Origin: Bacteroidota bacterium
Lineage (GTDB): Bacteria; Bacteroidota; Bacteroidia; B-17B0; Aurantibacillaceae
Direction of reading: 5' to 3'
NCBI GenBank assembly: GCA_016702705.1
Contig: JADJDM010000002.1
Location: 372,001 to 436,000, forward strand
DNA length: 64,000 nucleotides
The translations under genes were made by a program, and so were the position numbers. Of the stretch, positions 23,771 through 35,420 are shown piece by piece. Position 1 is the stretch's first letter, and each line of letters begins with the position of its first letter. The notes beneath the pieces are model-generated. The model was not told the DNA's origin. It searched no databases and saw only the letters and a list, made by a program, of their open reading frames with translations.

Positions 23771-26080
23771 GTGTTTAAATCAAAACCAAATAGTTTTTCT
23801 GTGAAGATTTATTCTTTCATGTTAATTGCATCTTTGCTTTTTTCAGGAGAACTATTTTCACAAAAAATTGGTGTTGTATTAAGTGGAGGCGGAGCAGGAG
23901 GATTAGCCCACGTTGGTGTTTTAAAAGCTTTAGAAGATAATAATATCCCAATTGATTACATTACAGGAACTTCTGTTGGCGCCTTGGTTGGCGGTTTGTA
24001 CGCTGCAGGATATAGTCCTGATGAAATAGAAAAATTAGTTGTCTCACAAAAATTCATAGATTTTACAAAGGGAAATTTAGAAGAGAAATACAAATACCAT
24101 TTCAAAAAGAGTGCAGATAATGCTTCTTGGTTTTCGTACCGTTTTGGATTTGATAGCGTGTTTGTTACTAATATTCCAACTAACTTAATTAATTCGGTTC
24201 CAATTGATTTTTACATGATGGAGTTGTTTACTCCATCAAACACAGTTGCAAAAAGTAATTTCGATAGTTTGTTTGTGCCATTTCGTTGTGTGGCATCTGA
24301 CATTGAAGATAAAAAATCAGTTATTTTTAGAACGGGTGATTTAGCTATTGCCATTCGTTCATCCATGACCTATCCTTTCTATTTACGCCCACTCACAGTG
24401 GATGGTAAATTGCTTTTTGATGGAGGATTGTATAATAATTTTCCTTCCAACATTATGTCAGAAGATTTTAATCCTGATTTTATTATTGGAAGTGTGGTTA
24501 CTGGTAACTCACCTAATCCAAACGATGATAATTTGTATTTGCAATTGCGTAATATGTTAATGACCAAAACAGATTACAATCCTTCTTGCGAAAATGGCGT
24601 TGTGTTATATCCATGGAGTAATGTTGGTATATTTTCTTTTGACCAAGCGCAACGCTTAATTGATAGTGGTTATGTTTCGGTGCTCCACAATTTACCAGCA
24701 ATAAAAGAACGTATTACGAGTAGAAAAGCAGAAACATCTATTGCAGTTAAACGAAATAATTTTAGAAAAGCGGCTACTCCAATTGTGTTTAATGATGTTG
24801 TAATAAAAGGCGTAAATAGAAAGCAAGCAGAGTACATTCGTAAATCATTGTTTGCGAAAAATAAAAGTTTAACACTTGATCAATTAAAGAAGAGATACTT
24901 TAGATTATCAGAAGATGATAAGATAAAATCAATTTTCCCCCTTGCTATTTATGATTCTATAACTGGAAAATATTTGCTTGAAGTAAGAGCAAAAAAAGAA
25001 AAAGAAATGGTGTTGGAGTTAGGTGGTAATTTTTCTAATCGCCCTATAAGCGACGCCTTTATTGGACTCCAGTATAATTATTTAGGTAAAAAGGCATTAA
25101 CTATTTATACAAATGCTTATTTAGGAAAATTAAACACATCTGTTTTAGGGAAAACACGAATTGATTTCCCTGGTAAGACTCCATTTTATATTGAGGCTAC
25201 TGGTATTTATAACAAGTGGGATTATTTTAAAAGTAGTACTTTGTTTTATAATGTTTTGAAGCCTGCTTTTTTAATTCAAGAAGATGGTTTAGGTGAAGCA
25301 TGTTTTGGAATTCCATTTGGAAACAGAGCCAAGATTACTGCTGGCGGCGGTTTAGCCAATATGGGAAGTGTGTATTATCAAACAGATAATTTCAGTGATA
25401 AAGACACCGCAGACCGCACTGATTTTCAATTTGCATTTGGTAGAGCGGAGTACGAATTAAACACATTAAACAGAAAGTTGTATGCTTCAGAAGGTTTATA
25501 TGTTAACGTAAGAGCCAAGTATTACAATGGTTACGAGTTTTATAGACCAGGAACAACATCCAACGATTCAATAACTTCAGATGTTGGCCATCAATGGTTT
25601 CAATTAAATGGAAAGATTGATTATTACTTAAAAACAAGTAAGTTATTAAAGATTGGTTTTTTAGGAGAGGGAGTAATTTCTTCACAAGATTTTTTCAAAA
25701 ATTATACTTCATCAATATTATCTGCACCAGCATTTATGCCAACACCTGAAAGCCGCACTTTATTTCTTGAGAAATTTAGAGCACAAAAGTATATTGCTGG
25801 TGGTGTTAAATTAATTATTAACCCAATAAGAAATTTAGATATTCGTTTTGAAGGATATGTTTTCCAACCTGTACAATCTATTTTAAGAGACCAAAATAAT
25901 AACGCAGAATACAGTGCGGAATTTTTATACAGATATGTTTCTGGAATGGCAGCCTTGGTATATCACACACCTATTGGACCAATTAGTACATCCATTAATT
26001 ATTACCATGGAGAAAAACAACCGTTCTCATTTTTGTTTCACTTCGGATACACTATTTTTAATAAGCGAGCAAGTGATTAA
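23771..26080 (+). CDS. Patatin-like phospholipase fused to an Omp85-type beta-barrel
   Basis: The 769-residue protein starts with GTG at 23771 and has a signal peptide (to about residue 30, ELFSQ). The patatin domain has the oxyanion loop 'SGGGAGGLAHVGVL', Ser68 in G-T-S-V-G and Asp217 in 'DGGLYNNFP', so the catalytic dyad is complete. A POTRA-like segment (about 325-410) precedes a C-terminal barrel with 'FNKRASD' at the end. Related PlpD-type proteins are outer-membrane lipid hydrolases. The stop codon shares TTAA with the stop of the convergent giant gene. Confidence 0.88.
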   Translation: MFKSKPNSFSVKIYSFMLIASLLFSGELFSQKIGVVLSGGGAGGLAHVGVLKALEDNNIPIDYITGTSVGALVGGLYAAGYSPDEIEKLVVSQKFIDFTKGNLEEKYKYHFKKSADNASWFSYRFGFDSVFVTNIPTNLINSVPIDFYMMELFTPSNTVAKSNFDSLFVPFRCVASDIEDKKSVIFRTGDLAIAIRSSMTYPFYLRPLTVDGKLLFDGGLYNNFPSNIMSEDFNPDFIIGSVVTGNSPNPNDDNLYLQLRNMLMTKTDYNPSCENGVVLYPWSNVGIFSFDQAQRLIDSGYVSVLHNLPAIKERITSRKAETSIAVKRNNFRKAATPIVFNDVVIKGVNRKQAEYIRKSLFAKNKSLTLDQLKKRYFRLSEDDKIKSIFPLAIYDSITGKYLLEVRAKKEKEMVLELGGNFSNRPISDAFIGLQYNYLGKKALTIYTNAYLGKLNTSVLGKTRIDFPGKTPFYIEATGIYNKWDYFKSSTLFYNVLKPAFLIQEDGLGEACFGIPFGNRAKITAGGGLANMGSVYYQTDNFSDKDTADRTDFQFAFGRAEYELNTLNRKLYASEGLYVNVRAKYYNGYEFYRPGTTSNDSITSDVGHQWFQLNGKIDYYLKTSKLLKIGFLGEGVISSQDFFKNYTSSILSAPAFMPTPESRTLFLEKFRAQKYIAGGVKLIINPIRNLDIRFEGYVFQPVQSILRDQNNNAEYSAEFLYRYVSGMAALVYHTPIGPISTSINYYHGEKQPFSFLFHFGYTIFNKRASD

Positions 26081-29000
26081 CGTATCACATTTACATGCCC
26101 CGATTTGGAAAACTTATCTCCTTTAAAACTTCTACAACTTAGCTTATAAATATAAGTATCTTGTTGAACAATATTATCGTAGCCCAATCTTTTTCCATCC
26201 CAGTGCGTATCTAATTTAGTAGTGGAGAAAATTAATTCACCCCAGCGGTCAAATATCATGAAACTATATTTCTCATTCGAAATGCCAACGCCCATAGGAT
26301 AAAACTCCTCATTAACTCCATCTCCGTTAGGGGAAAATGCGTTAGGGATATAAACAGTAAAGTCTTCAAGTACTTCTACAGGTTTGTATATTGTATCAAC
26401 GCAACCATTTATAGTCATAATAGCAAGTTGTACGTTGTAAATTCCTGCAGTTAAATAAGTAAATTCTACTTGTTGTCCTGAAGCAATTGAATTTAAAGGG
26501 TCTCCAAGGCTCCAACTGTAATTCATAATATTTGATCCAATTGAATTGTCGTTAAAAGTAACCGAAGGTTCAAGTATTGTTACAGGCATCGGATTGTAAA
26601 AGAAATTAGCAGTTGGGTTTTCAAATACGTTCACCCAACTTGGGAATGAAAAATTGTTAACACAACCTAAGTTGTCTGTAACTAATAATCCAATAGAAAA
26701 AGTTCCAGCATCATTATAACAGTGTGTTAATGTTGGAGCTGTAGTGTTTGCCGTTCCATTTCCCATATTCCAAGCGTAACTCACAATATTGCTTGTGCTT
26801 GTAACAATAAAATCCCTGCATATTGGAGCGCATCCACCAGTAACTGGCCCAAGTGAGGCTGTTGGTAATGGATTAACTGTAACATCTAATGGTGATCTAG
26901 GTCCTTCACAACCAATCGCAGTTTGAGAAACATAATAAGTTGTAATTCCAGCGGATGTGGTTGTAGGTGTTGGCGCCGTTGAGTTTGCTGTTCCACCTGT
27001 GGCATTGGTACCATACCAATTTAAGCTTCCACCTGCCATAGTTCCAGCACTTAAAGCAATTGGAGTATCTTGTTGGCAGTAAGTAACGGGCGCAGTTACT
27101 GGAGCAATTGGTAAAGGATTAACAATAACACTTGTTACATTTGCATTTACACAGTTATTTGCATCTGTTACTGTAACAGTATAATTACCCGCCATAGGAA
27201 TTGTTGCGGGAGTTAATGTTGGATTTTGTGTGTTTGATGAAAAAGCTACTGGACCTAACCAAGAGTAACTAACCCCTCCACCAGAAGTTAAATTAATTGT
27301 TCCGTTTTCACAAACTGGAGTATTACTTCCAATATTTACAACTGGCAATGGATTAATAACAACTGTAATTGTTGCAGTGGTTTGGCAAGTTCCTCCAACT
27401 CCAACTGTTACGGTGTATGTACCAGCCATAGAAAGGGAAGCATTAGCTAAAGATGGATTTTGAGTAGCACTAGAAAATAGATTAGGCCCTTGCCAAGAAT
27501 AAATTGTGCCACCTCCTGAGCTTAAATCTAAAGTGCCATTCACACAAACTGGAGAGTTGCTCCCTATTGTTGCGATAGGTAATTGACTAACAGTAATACT
27601 AAAGTTCTGTGCAGTCCCAACACAAGTATTTAATGTTGGTGTAGCAGTAAAATTACCAGTTAAATTAGATGCACCAGTATTTATTCCTGTAAAAGCTGCA
27701 ATATTTCCATTTCCATTTGCTCCAATTCCAATTGTTGCATTGGAGTTTGTCCAAGCAACAGTAGCGCCTAGAGGAGTTGACGTAAAAGTAATTGCACTTG
27801 TGTTACTTCCTGGGCAAATTGTTTGGCTTGCAATTGGGCTCAAACTAGGCAGAGGATTAACCGTTATAGTAAAGTTTTGTGCAGTTCCTGTACATCCATT
27901 TTCAGTTGGTGTGGCAGAAAAATTACCTGAAGCTATATTTGTTGTTGCGTTTACTCCTGCAAATGCTGCGATATTTCCAGTGCCAGTTGCAGCTACACCG
28001 ATTGCCCCATTCGAGTTTGTCCAGTTAACAGTAGCGGTTGCAGGTGTTGGATTAAATGTAATTGCAGTTGTGTTTGCATTAGCGCATACCGTTTGACTTG
28101 TAATTGCAGCAAGTGTTGGTGTAGGATTTACAGTGATTGTAAAATTTTGGGCAGTACCAGTACAACCATTTTCGGTAGGTGTAGCAACAAAATTTCCTGT
28201 AGCAGGAGTTGATCCAGCATTAACACCTGCAAATGCAGCAATTGTACCTGTACCTGTAGTTCCCACTCCGATTGTTCCGTTTGAGTTTGTCCAGTTAACA
28301 GTTGCGGTTGCAGGAGTTGGGTTAAAATTAATTACGGTAGTGTTAGCAACAGCACAAACTGTTTGGCTAGTAACAGCAGGAATAGTTGGAATATGATTTA
28401 CAGTAATAGTAAAATTTTGTGCTGTACCTGTACATCCATTTTCGGTAGGTGTAGCAACAAAATTTCCTGTAACAGGACTTGATCCCGCATTGATTCCAGA
28501 AAATGCAGCTATATTGCCTGCACCTGTAGCGCCAACTCCAATTGTTCCATTTGAGTTTGTCCAGTTAACTGTTGCAGTTGCTGGTGTTGGATTAAAATTA
28601 ATTGTTGTTGTGTTAACATTAGCACAAACCGTTTGACTAGTAACAGCCGGAATACTTGGAATAGGATTTATTGATATAGTAAAATTTTGTGCAGCCCCAG
28701 TACAACCATTTTCAGTTGGAGTGGCTGCGAAATTACCTGTTACAGTTGTTGATCCAGCGTTAACACCTGCAAATGCAGCAATTGTACCTGTACCTGTAGT
28801 TCCAACGCCAATTGCTCCATTTGAGTTTGTCCAGTTTACAGTAGCCGTTGCTGGAGTAGGATTAAAAGTTATTGTAGTAGTATTAGCATTAGCACAAACT
28901 GTTTGACTTGTTATTGCTGAAAGTGTTGGAGTAGGGTTTACTGTAATAGTAAAGTTTTGTGCAGTACCTGTGCAACCATTTAAGGTTGGTGTTGCAACAA

Positions 29001-30954
29001 AATTTCCTTGTACAGCTGTTGAGCTTGCATTAATACCTGCAAATGCGGCAATGTTACCCGCTCCTGTAGCGCCAACTCCAATTGTTCCGTTAGAATTTGT
29101 CCAGTTAACAGTTGCGCCTGCTGGTGTTGGGTTAAAATTAATTGCAGTTGTATTAGCAGTAGCACAAACTGTTTGACTTGTCACCGCAGGTATACTAGGA
29201 ATTGGATTAATAGTAATAGTAAAAGTTCTAGGTGTGCCTGGGCAACCATTGAATGTAGGCGTTGCAACAAAATTGCCAGAAATAACTGTAGAGCCAGCAT
29301 TAGTTCCTGTAAAAGCAGCAATATCACCAGTTCCAGAAGCTCCTAGTCCAATGGCTGTGTTAGAGTTTGTCCAATCTATTGTAGAAGCGGCAGGTGCTAC
29401 AGCATAAGTGATAGCAGTTGTATTTGCATTAGCACAAATTGTTTGACTTGTAACAGCTGTTAGTGTTGGAGATGGGTCAACAGTTATAGTATATGAAGCA
29501 GCAGCACCAACGCATCCATTTAATGTGGGAGTAACTGTTATTGTTGCAGTAATAGGTGCAGTAGTAGTATTTGTTGCGGTGAACGCATCAATGTTTGCAT
29601 TTCCATTTGCTACTAAACCAATAGCGGTGTTTGAGTTTGTCCAAGTAAAGGTGGCACCCACAGGAACTGTTGTAAATACAGCTGCGGGTATTGTAGCTCC
29701 TGCACAAACTGTAGTGTTAGTTGGAACTGTAATTACTGGAGGTGTTCCAATAGTAATAGTTTGAGTAGAAATATCAACGCAACCCGTATTGGATGTTGCT
29801 GCCAACGAAACTAAATAAACTCCAGTAGCCGTGTAGGTTTGCGCTCCAGGCGCGGCAGCTGCTGATGTATTTCCATTTCCAAAATTCCAATTATACGTTA
29901 CTGCTGTAGTACTTGTATTATTAAACGTAACATTTGCAGGAGGAGCACAACTAGTTAAAGGTGTTGCAGTAAATTGGGACGTTGGCGCAATAGTAAATCC
30001 TCCACCAAAAGTCATATCAAAACCATCATCTTCACCTGATATTGCAGAGTAATTATCAATAATAATTAGGTATTTTCTACCTGCCACTAAGTTAGCGGGT
30101 GTGCAATATTCAAATGTTGCAGGACCTGCTCCATTTGTAATTGGACAAGCTGCGGTCGCCACTGTTGAAGACATTCCCGCAGGACTTCCATTGTCGCCTG
30201 CATAAAAGAAATTACAAGCTAATTCGGGCGTAGCGTTGTTTGGACAACCTGTAGTGATGTCATACATTACCCAATCAAGTTCTGTGAAATTTCCTTGTGG
30301 ATTTGCTGTCCATTCGCATGTTCCAGATTGCCCGCAAGTAAATTGATAAAACACTGGGTCTTGAAATGAATTACCAAAGCAACTCGGCTGTAAAGCAGTA
30401 ACATTTCCTGGAAAGGTATTTAATGAAAATGGGTTTTTATCACATAAAACAGTTGCTGTTGGGCAAGTTCCTCCTGGCGCCGCAGGTGGAGTTGTAGAAG
30501 AAACACAAACTTGAAAACCACCTTCTGCTACTATAGAACCAATATTAATCCATACTTGTGTACCAACTCCATAAATGAAATTTACTGTTGCCGCAGCTCC
30601 ATTAGTATTTGCAACATCACAAGTACTTAGTGCGCCTGATCCGCAAGGTTGATTTGTTAAACTCACTGCAACTTGCTGAGCAGGACCTCCACCATTGGGT
30701 GTAACTGTAACAATGTTTTGATCACCTGTTGCTATATACGTGTACCAAACATCTGGAATATCTTGAAGTGTTGGCCAACAAGCATGGCCGGTAAAATTAG
30801 TTGGAATAGCATTAACAGTTGTGCCAATTGCACAGCCAGTGCCATTCGCACCAATTGCAATTGGTATTGCGTTTATACAATCGTCATTTGATAATTGAGC
30901 TTTTGTATTTAATGCTATTACGATAGCAAATACAAAAAAAATAATTTTTCTCAT
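26077..30954 (-). CDS. Giant T9SS type B surface protein with 90-residue repeats
   Basis: The 1625-residue protein has a signal peptide (1-19). An N-terminal region of two ~150-residue Cys-containing modules ends near residue 320. A PKD-like module ('FGNGNTS') follows, then eight copies of a 90-residue repeat ('SQTVCANANTT…TVNWTNSNG.IG….NFTITV'). Further PKD/Ig-like domains precede a C-terminal gliding-motility-associated CHU_C domain ('VYIPNAFSPNGDGVNEEF…YSFMIFDRWGELIF…WDGK…YIYKL…GHVNVIR'). It is T9SS-secreted and probably adhesive. A 101-residue secreted protein gene ends 3 nt upstream and is cotranscribed. Confidence 0.88.
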   Translation of the reverse strand: MRKIIFFVFAIVIALNTKAQLSNDDCINAIPIAIGANGTGCAIGTTVNAIPTNFTGHACWPTLQDIPDVWYTYIATGDQNIVTVTPNGGGPAQQVAVSLTNQPCGSGALSTCDVANTNGAAATVNFIYGVGTQVWINIGSIVAEGGFQVCVSSTTPPAAPGGTCPTATVLCDKNPFSLNTFPGNVTALQPSCFGNSFQDPVFYQFTCGQSGTCEWTANPQGNFTELDWVMYDITTGCPNNATPELACNFFYAGDNGSPAGMSSTVATAACPITNGAGPATFEYCTPANLVAGRKYLIIIDNYSAISGEDDGFDMTFGGGFTIAPTSQFTATPLTSCAPPANVTFNNTSTTAVTYNWNFGNGNTSAAAAPGAQTYTATGVYLVSLAATSNTGCVDISTQTITIGTPPVITVPTNTTVCAGATIPAAVFTTVPVGATFTWTNSNTAIGLVANGNANIDAFTATNTTTAPITATITVTPTLNGCVGAAASYTITVDPSPTLTAVTSQTICANANTTAITYAVAPAASTIDWTNSNTAIGLGASGTGDIAAFTGTNAGSTVISGNFVATPTFNGCPGTPRTFTITINPIPSIPAVTSQTVCATANTTAINFNPTPAGATVNWTNSNGTIGVGATGAGNIAAFAGINASSTAVQGNFVATPTLNGCTGTAQNFTITVNPTPTLSAITSQTVCANANTTTITFNPTPATATVNWTNSNGAIGVGTTGTGTIAAFAGVNAGSTTVTGNFAATPTENGCTGAAQNFTISINPIPSIPAVTSQTVCANVNTTTINFNPTPATATVNWTNSNGTIGVGATGAGNIAAFSGINAGSSPVTGNFVATPTENGCTGTAQNFTITVNHIPTIPAVTSQTVCAVANTTVINFNPTPATATVNWTNSNGTIGVGTTGTGTIAAFAGVNAGSTPATGNFVATPTENGCTGTAQNFTITVNPTPTLAAITSQTVCANANTTAITFNPTPATATVNWTNSNGAIGVAATGTGNIAAFAGVNATTNIASGNFSATPTENGCTGTAQNFTITVNPLPSLSPIASQTICPGSNTSAITFTSTPLGATVAWTNSNATIGIGANGNGNIAAFTGINTGASNLTGNFTATPTLNTCVGTAQNFSITVSQLPIATIGSNSPVCVNGTLDLSSGGGTIYSWQGPNLFSSATQNPSLANASLSMAGTYTVTVGVGGTCQTTATITVVINPLPVVNIGSNTPVCENGTINLTSGGGVSYSWLGPVAFSSNTQNPTLTPATIPMAGNYTVTVTDANNCVNANVTSVIVNPLPIAPVTAPVTYCQQDTPIALSAGTMAGGSLNWYGTNATGGTANSTAPTPTTTSAGITTYYVSQTAIGCEGPRSPLDVTVNPLPTASLGPVTGGCAPICRDFIVTSTSNIVSYAWNMGNGTANTTAPTLTHCYNDAGTFSIGLLVTDNLGCVNNFSFPSWVNVFENPTANFFYNPMPVTILEPSVTFNDNSIGSNIMNYSWSLGDPLNSIASGQQVEFTYLTAGIYNVQLAIMTINGCVDTIYKPVEVLEDFTVYIPNAFSPNGDGVNEEFYPMGVGISNEKYSFMIFDRWGELIFSTTKLDTHWDGKRLGYDNIVQQDTYIYKLSCRSFKGDKFSKSGHVNVIR
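27590..29749 (-). repeat. Eight tandem 270-bp repeats in the giant surface gene
   Basis: The conserved codons for VNWTNSN recur at 27751, 28021, 28291, 28561, 28831, 29101, 29371 and 29641, exactly 270 bp apart. Middle copies are the most alike and end copies the most diverged. No indel is seen across eight units. Confidence 0.9.
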
Positions 30955-30957
30955 AGA

Positions 30958-31263
30958 TTAGTTTTCTTTGTAAATGATGTATTGTAATGGAAGCTTTATG
31001 CTTTGAATGTCCTTTTCACTGTATATTTTTATACTGTAAAACTCATTTACAGGATAGATAAATGTTTGATCTTTTTTTCTTTCTCTTATTACAATGTCGC
31101 AAACATCAGATGTAATTGCCAGTTTAACCCTTCTGTTAGCTGCAACAATTTGATAAGTATTTTCAACTTCCTTGCAATTGTTAATTTTCGTGTTTGTTTG
31201 AGAAATACCAAGCAAACTTAAAAATACAAACACAAAGGATAATCTGAATGAAGCCTTTTTCAT
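30958..31263 (-). CDS. Small secreted protein preceding the giant T9SS gene
   Basis: The 101-residue protein has a signal peptide (ending LLGISQ, about residue 22). The mature part has two cysteines (NNCKEVE, SDVCDIV) and beta-like strands. No family is recognised. Its stop lies 3 nt from the giant gene's ATG, so it is the first gene of that operon and may assist export, folding or anchoring. A similar small-plus-giant arrangement occurs at 31.4-35.8 kb. Confidence 0.65.
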   Translation of the reverse strand: MKKASFRLSFVFVFLSLLGISQTNTKINNCKEVENTYQIVAANRRVKLAITSDVCDIVIRERKKDQTFIYPVNEFYSIKIYSEKDIQSIKLPLQYIIYKEN

Positions 31264-31364
31264 CTTATTTTGAATTAAATTTGAGTACCAAAATGCATAA
31301 AATCAATAAGAATACAAAATAAACTTATTGAACTACGTCTTTTGCTTAGTAATCAGGTTTTATA

Positions 31365-34300
31365 CTATCTCACTACTGTAACATGGCCGCTGTATAATTT
31401 TTTCTCACCTAAGAAATTAATTACTTCAATTCTATAGATATAAACACCTTTTTCAACCTTTTTGTCTGATTTTTTTCCATCCCAACCTTTATCAATATCA
31501 TCTGTTTCAATAATTTTCCCTCCCCAACGGTCATAAATTCCCATTTTAAAATCGGTAATTCCTGTTCCGTATGCAGTAAAGGTATCATTGTAACCATCAT
31601 TATCTGGTGAGAAAGAATTAGGAACATAAACTACAAAATAGTCGTCGATAAAAACAGATTGAGTTGAGGTGTCAACGCATCCTTTGTCGGTTTCAACTGC
31701 AAGGGTTACAAAGTACTCGCCGGGAGCAGGATAAATATAACTTGGAGTTGGTAAAATTGAATTAGTACCTAAAGAGTCATTAAAGAACCAAGTTTGACTT
31801 ACAATATTTGCATCTGTTATATTAGTAAATGTAAGCTCAGGATCAATTATTGTTGTAGGCTGTGGGCTAGCTGAAAACACTGCGTTTGGCACAGGGAAAA
31901 CAATTACACTGGAGCTTACGAAGTTTGTACATCCGTTTAAATCCGTCACGTTATAAGTAATTACATAGTTTCCGTCATCACTAAACACACGTGTTGGATT
32001 GCAATTGTATGAATTGCCATTTCCACCAAAATCCCAAAAACATTGTACAGGTATATTTGTACTTGTTCCCGTAAAATTAACCTCTAAAGGCTGACAACCT
32101 GATGTTACAGCAGGAGTTATACTCAATACTGGTTTAGGATTAATAGTAAGAACAAAGTTTGTATCTGCAGTTGGTGTACCGCAATTGTCATTAATAGATA
32201 CTGTGTAATTAGTGGTTGCAGCTGGATTTAATTTAGCTGATGAACCATTAGCATTTAATAAAGTAACCCCCGTCATTGGATTCCAAGAATAAGTGTGCGT
32301 ACCACTTCCACCGCTACCACTTACATCAACATTTTGAAATGCTCCTTCACAAATTGCGTATGAAGAAATAAAGTTCATTGTTAGTGGTGGATTTACAGTA
32401 ACTGTAACACTTTGAGTGTTAATTGCAATACAATTATTTGCATCAATTGCGCTTACTGTATATGAAGTTGTTACAGTTGGGTTAACATTAATAGTGCTAC
32501 CATTAAATGTATTCGTTCCATCTGTCCATGCAAAAACATAAGCGCCAGTTCCGCCATTAGCAGAAACAATTAAGTTGGTGTTTTGACCAATACAAATTGT
32601 ATTTCCTGTTACTGGGTTTACACTTATTGCCTGAGGCTCAGTGATAGTTATAGTAGTATTTGCATTACAACCATTTACATCAACAGCAGATATTGTATAG
32701 GTACCAGCACTTAAAGTATTGTTTGAAGCGGTTGTAGTTCCTATTGGTTGCCAAAAATAATTATAAGGTGCTGTTCCACCAGTAACACTTACTGAAGCTG
32801 CTCCATTTGTTCCTCCATTACAAGTAACAGGTGTATTGCTTGCCTCTGCGACACTTAATAATGCAGGTTGTGTAATTGTAACGGATGTGTTTTGAATACA
32901 TGAAGCTAAGTCGCGAACAACAACATTATATGTTCCTGCGCATAAGCCATTAATAATTTGAGCCGTAGAACCAGTACTCCAAGTATAACTATAACTTGCA
33001 AAACTACCAGCACTTGGCGTTGCACTTACGCTAGCTGCTCCGTTACATGATGCAAAACAGGTAGCATTTATTGCGGTAGGAGTAAGAGTAAATGTTGGAG
33101 GAACTAAAATTGTTACATTATCTGTTCCAATACAACCATTTACATCGGTACCAGTAACTGTATATGTTGTTGTTACAGTTGGAGAAGCATTTGGAGAAGG
33201 AATTGTGGTTGAACTTAAACTAGGATCAGCTGTCCAAACATAAGAGAATGCACCTGTTGCAGTAATTGCAGTTGAAGAACCTAAACACACTGTATCAGTA
33301 ACTCCAGCATCAATAGTTGGATTTGGATTTACAGTAACGGTTGTTGAGCCGGTTGCATTACAACCTAAACTTGTTCCAACAATACTATAAATAGTTGTAA
33401 CTGTTGGATTAGCAGTAACGCTTGCACCTGTGGTTGAATTTAATCCAGTTGCAGGTGACCAAACGTAGGTTGTAGCTCCGTTTGCTGTTAGTGTTGCTGA
33501 GCCACCTTGGCAATATGCTGCAGTATTAATTGTTAAGGCTTGAGTTTGATTTACAGTAACCGTTGATGTTGCGGTTGATGAACAACCTTGGTCAATACCT
33601 GTTACAGTGTAAACAATGGTAACAGTTGAGTTAGATGTAACATTTGCACCTGTAGTACTACTTAAATTTGTAGCAGGAGACCAAGCGTAAGTAGTTGCCC
33701 CACTCGCGGATAAAAATGCATTTTCTCCAGCACAAACGGTAGGAGAATTTACAGTAACTGTTGGTGTAGGATTTACTGTTATCGTTGAATTTCCTAATCC
33801 AACACAAGATGAAGTTGTTCCGGTAATTGTATATGTTGTAGTTGCTGTAGGATTAGCAGTAACAACAGAACCAGTTGTTGCACTTAAACCTGTTGCTGGT
33901 GCCCACGAATAAGCTGCGGCTCCATTGGCTGTTATCGTTGCACTACTACCGCTACAAATTGTTTCCGAATTAGCAGTAATGATAGGGGTTGCAGTAACAG
34001 ATACACTTGTTGTTGTTAAACATACAGCAGGACCCGCTGTTGCAGTTACAGAGTATGTTCCGCTCATAGCTGCAGTTCCAGATGGAATAGTAACACTTTG
34101 GCCTGTAGCTGTGAAGCCGTTAGGGCCTGCCCAAGCATAAGTTGCTCCTGCTACAGCTGTGGTAGTTAAACTGATGGTAGCACCTTCACAATAAGGTCCA
34201 GTGTTACTTGCAGTCATTGTACATGAACCACAAGGTGCAGGTGAATTTACTGTAACTGTTCTTGTACAAGATACGTCTGCACTGTAATTAGCAGTAATTG

Positions 34301-35415
34301 TACATGCACCAGTTGTAGTTGGAATACCAGTTAATGTATAATTCATTGAAGTTGAAAAAGGCGGATTTAAAACCACTGGTGGTCCACCACAACTTGATGA
34401 AATAGTTAAAGTTCCTGATGTTGGCGGAGATGTTGTTGTAATTGTACCAGTTACATCATAAGTGTTAGAGCCTAATTGGCAAGCACCTGGAGTTCCTGTT
34501 AAACCAGTTATATTACAAAGGATGTTGCAATTGGCAAGTCCAACTCCTCCAGATTGAGTCAAATTAATGGGTTGAGCAACTCCAGAAAAATTGGTAATCA
34601 TAATAATGTAATATTCACCTGCTATAGCATTAGGAATGTTCGCAGTTTCATTAGCAGTTCCAGAGAAACTACAATCAACTACATTGCCTGCTGTAAGGCC
34701 TGCTAAACAAGCGCCTGTAGGCGAAGTAAATGGCCCCCAAATAATAAAATCAATATCAGAACCAGCTGTAATACTAAAGGTGAAATCACCTGTTGTAGCA
34801 ACTTGCATGTTAAACCATGCAGGATTTGGTTGTGAACCTAAACAATCATAAGCTGGACCAGCATATGTAATAGGTTGACTGCAAAATGAATTTGGCATTG
34901 AACAAGATTGTCCTGGACCAGGTGGCGGCGGTTGGAACCGGGTGGTGGTGTTGCAGGCTTGCGCACATAAAGCAAATGTTCAGTTCCATCACGGTTAATC
35001 CCAAATACGAGTACTAGATGCTGCGTTAGCAATTGAGGCCAGTTAAATTTAAATATGGCATTAATCCATTTGCACTACCATCATCATTACAGGAAATTAA
35101 TGTTAATGCACTACAGCTTGCTCCAGAGTATGCAGCCATACCTCCATCTGTAATGCTTCCCGTATTATTTCCATCTAAAATAACGATACCAGATGCAGGC
35201 ACAACAATGCTGAACCAAGCATCCGGACTAGGTCCAAAACTTGCACAGCCAGGCGCTGGTGGCCCAGCAGAAGGAGTCATTCCAGCTAGTGAGTATGTTG
35301 TAAAAGAACATGTAGCACCTGGAGTTAAAGGTGTTGCTGTACAAGGCTCATTACCTTGGGAAAAGGATGAGTTGATAAAAACAGCAGCGAAAATAAAAGA
35401 TAAAAATTTTTTCAT
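31365..35415 (-). CDS. Second giant T9SS type B surface protein (frameshifted near the 5' end)
   Basis: The signal peptide and first module (35415 down to ~35030, MKKFLSFIFAAVFINSSFSQ…) and the long body (34898 down to 31365) are in different frames. A third frame bridges them ('LVFGINRDGTEH', '…CAQACNTTT'), so at least two indels lie between ~34975 and 35040. Repaired, the protein is about 1350 residues. It has Ig-like modules of ~75 residues around 33.2-34.0 kb ('SGATTYAWSPATNLSSTTGANVT'), PKD domains ('WDFGGNGNSYN') and a CHU_C domain ('VYVPNSFSPDNDGYND…MGIYDRWGGKIIE…GHVTVVR'). It is T9SS-secreted. A 132-residue secreted protein gene lies 5 nt upstream. Confidence 0.8.
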
Positions 35416-35420
35416 TTAAA

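Noticed and set aside
27590..29749. CRISPR-like regular spacing
   Set aside because: The units are in-frame coding repeats of 270 bp without spacers, inside an open frame with signal peptide and sorting domain. No cas genes are present.
27740..29764. Series of open frames of 60-120 codons opposite the giant surface gene
   Set aside because: They repeat with the 270-bp period and have Val/Ala/Pro-rich translations, so they are reflections of the repeat on the coding strand.
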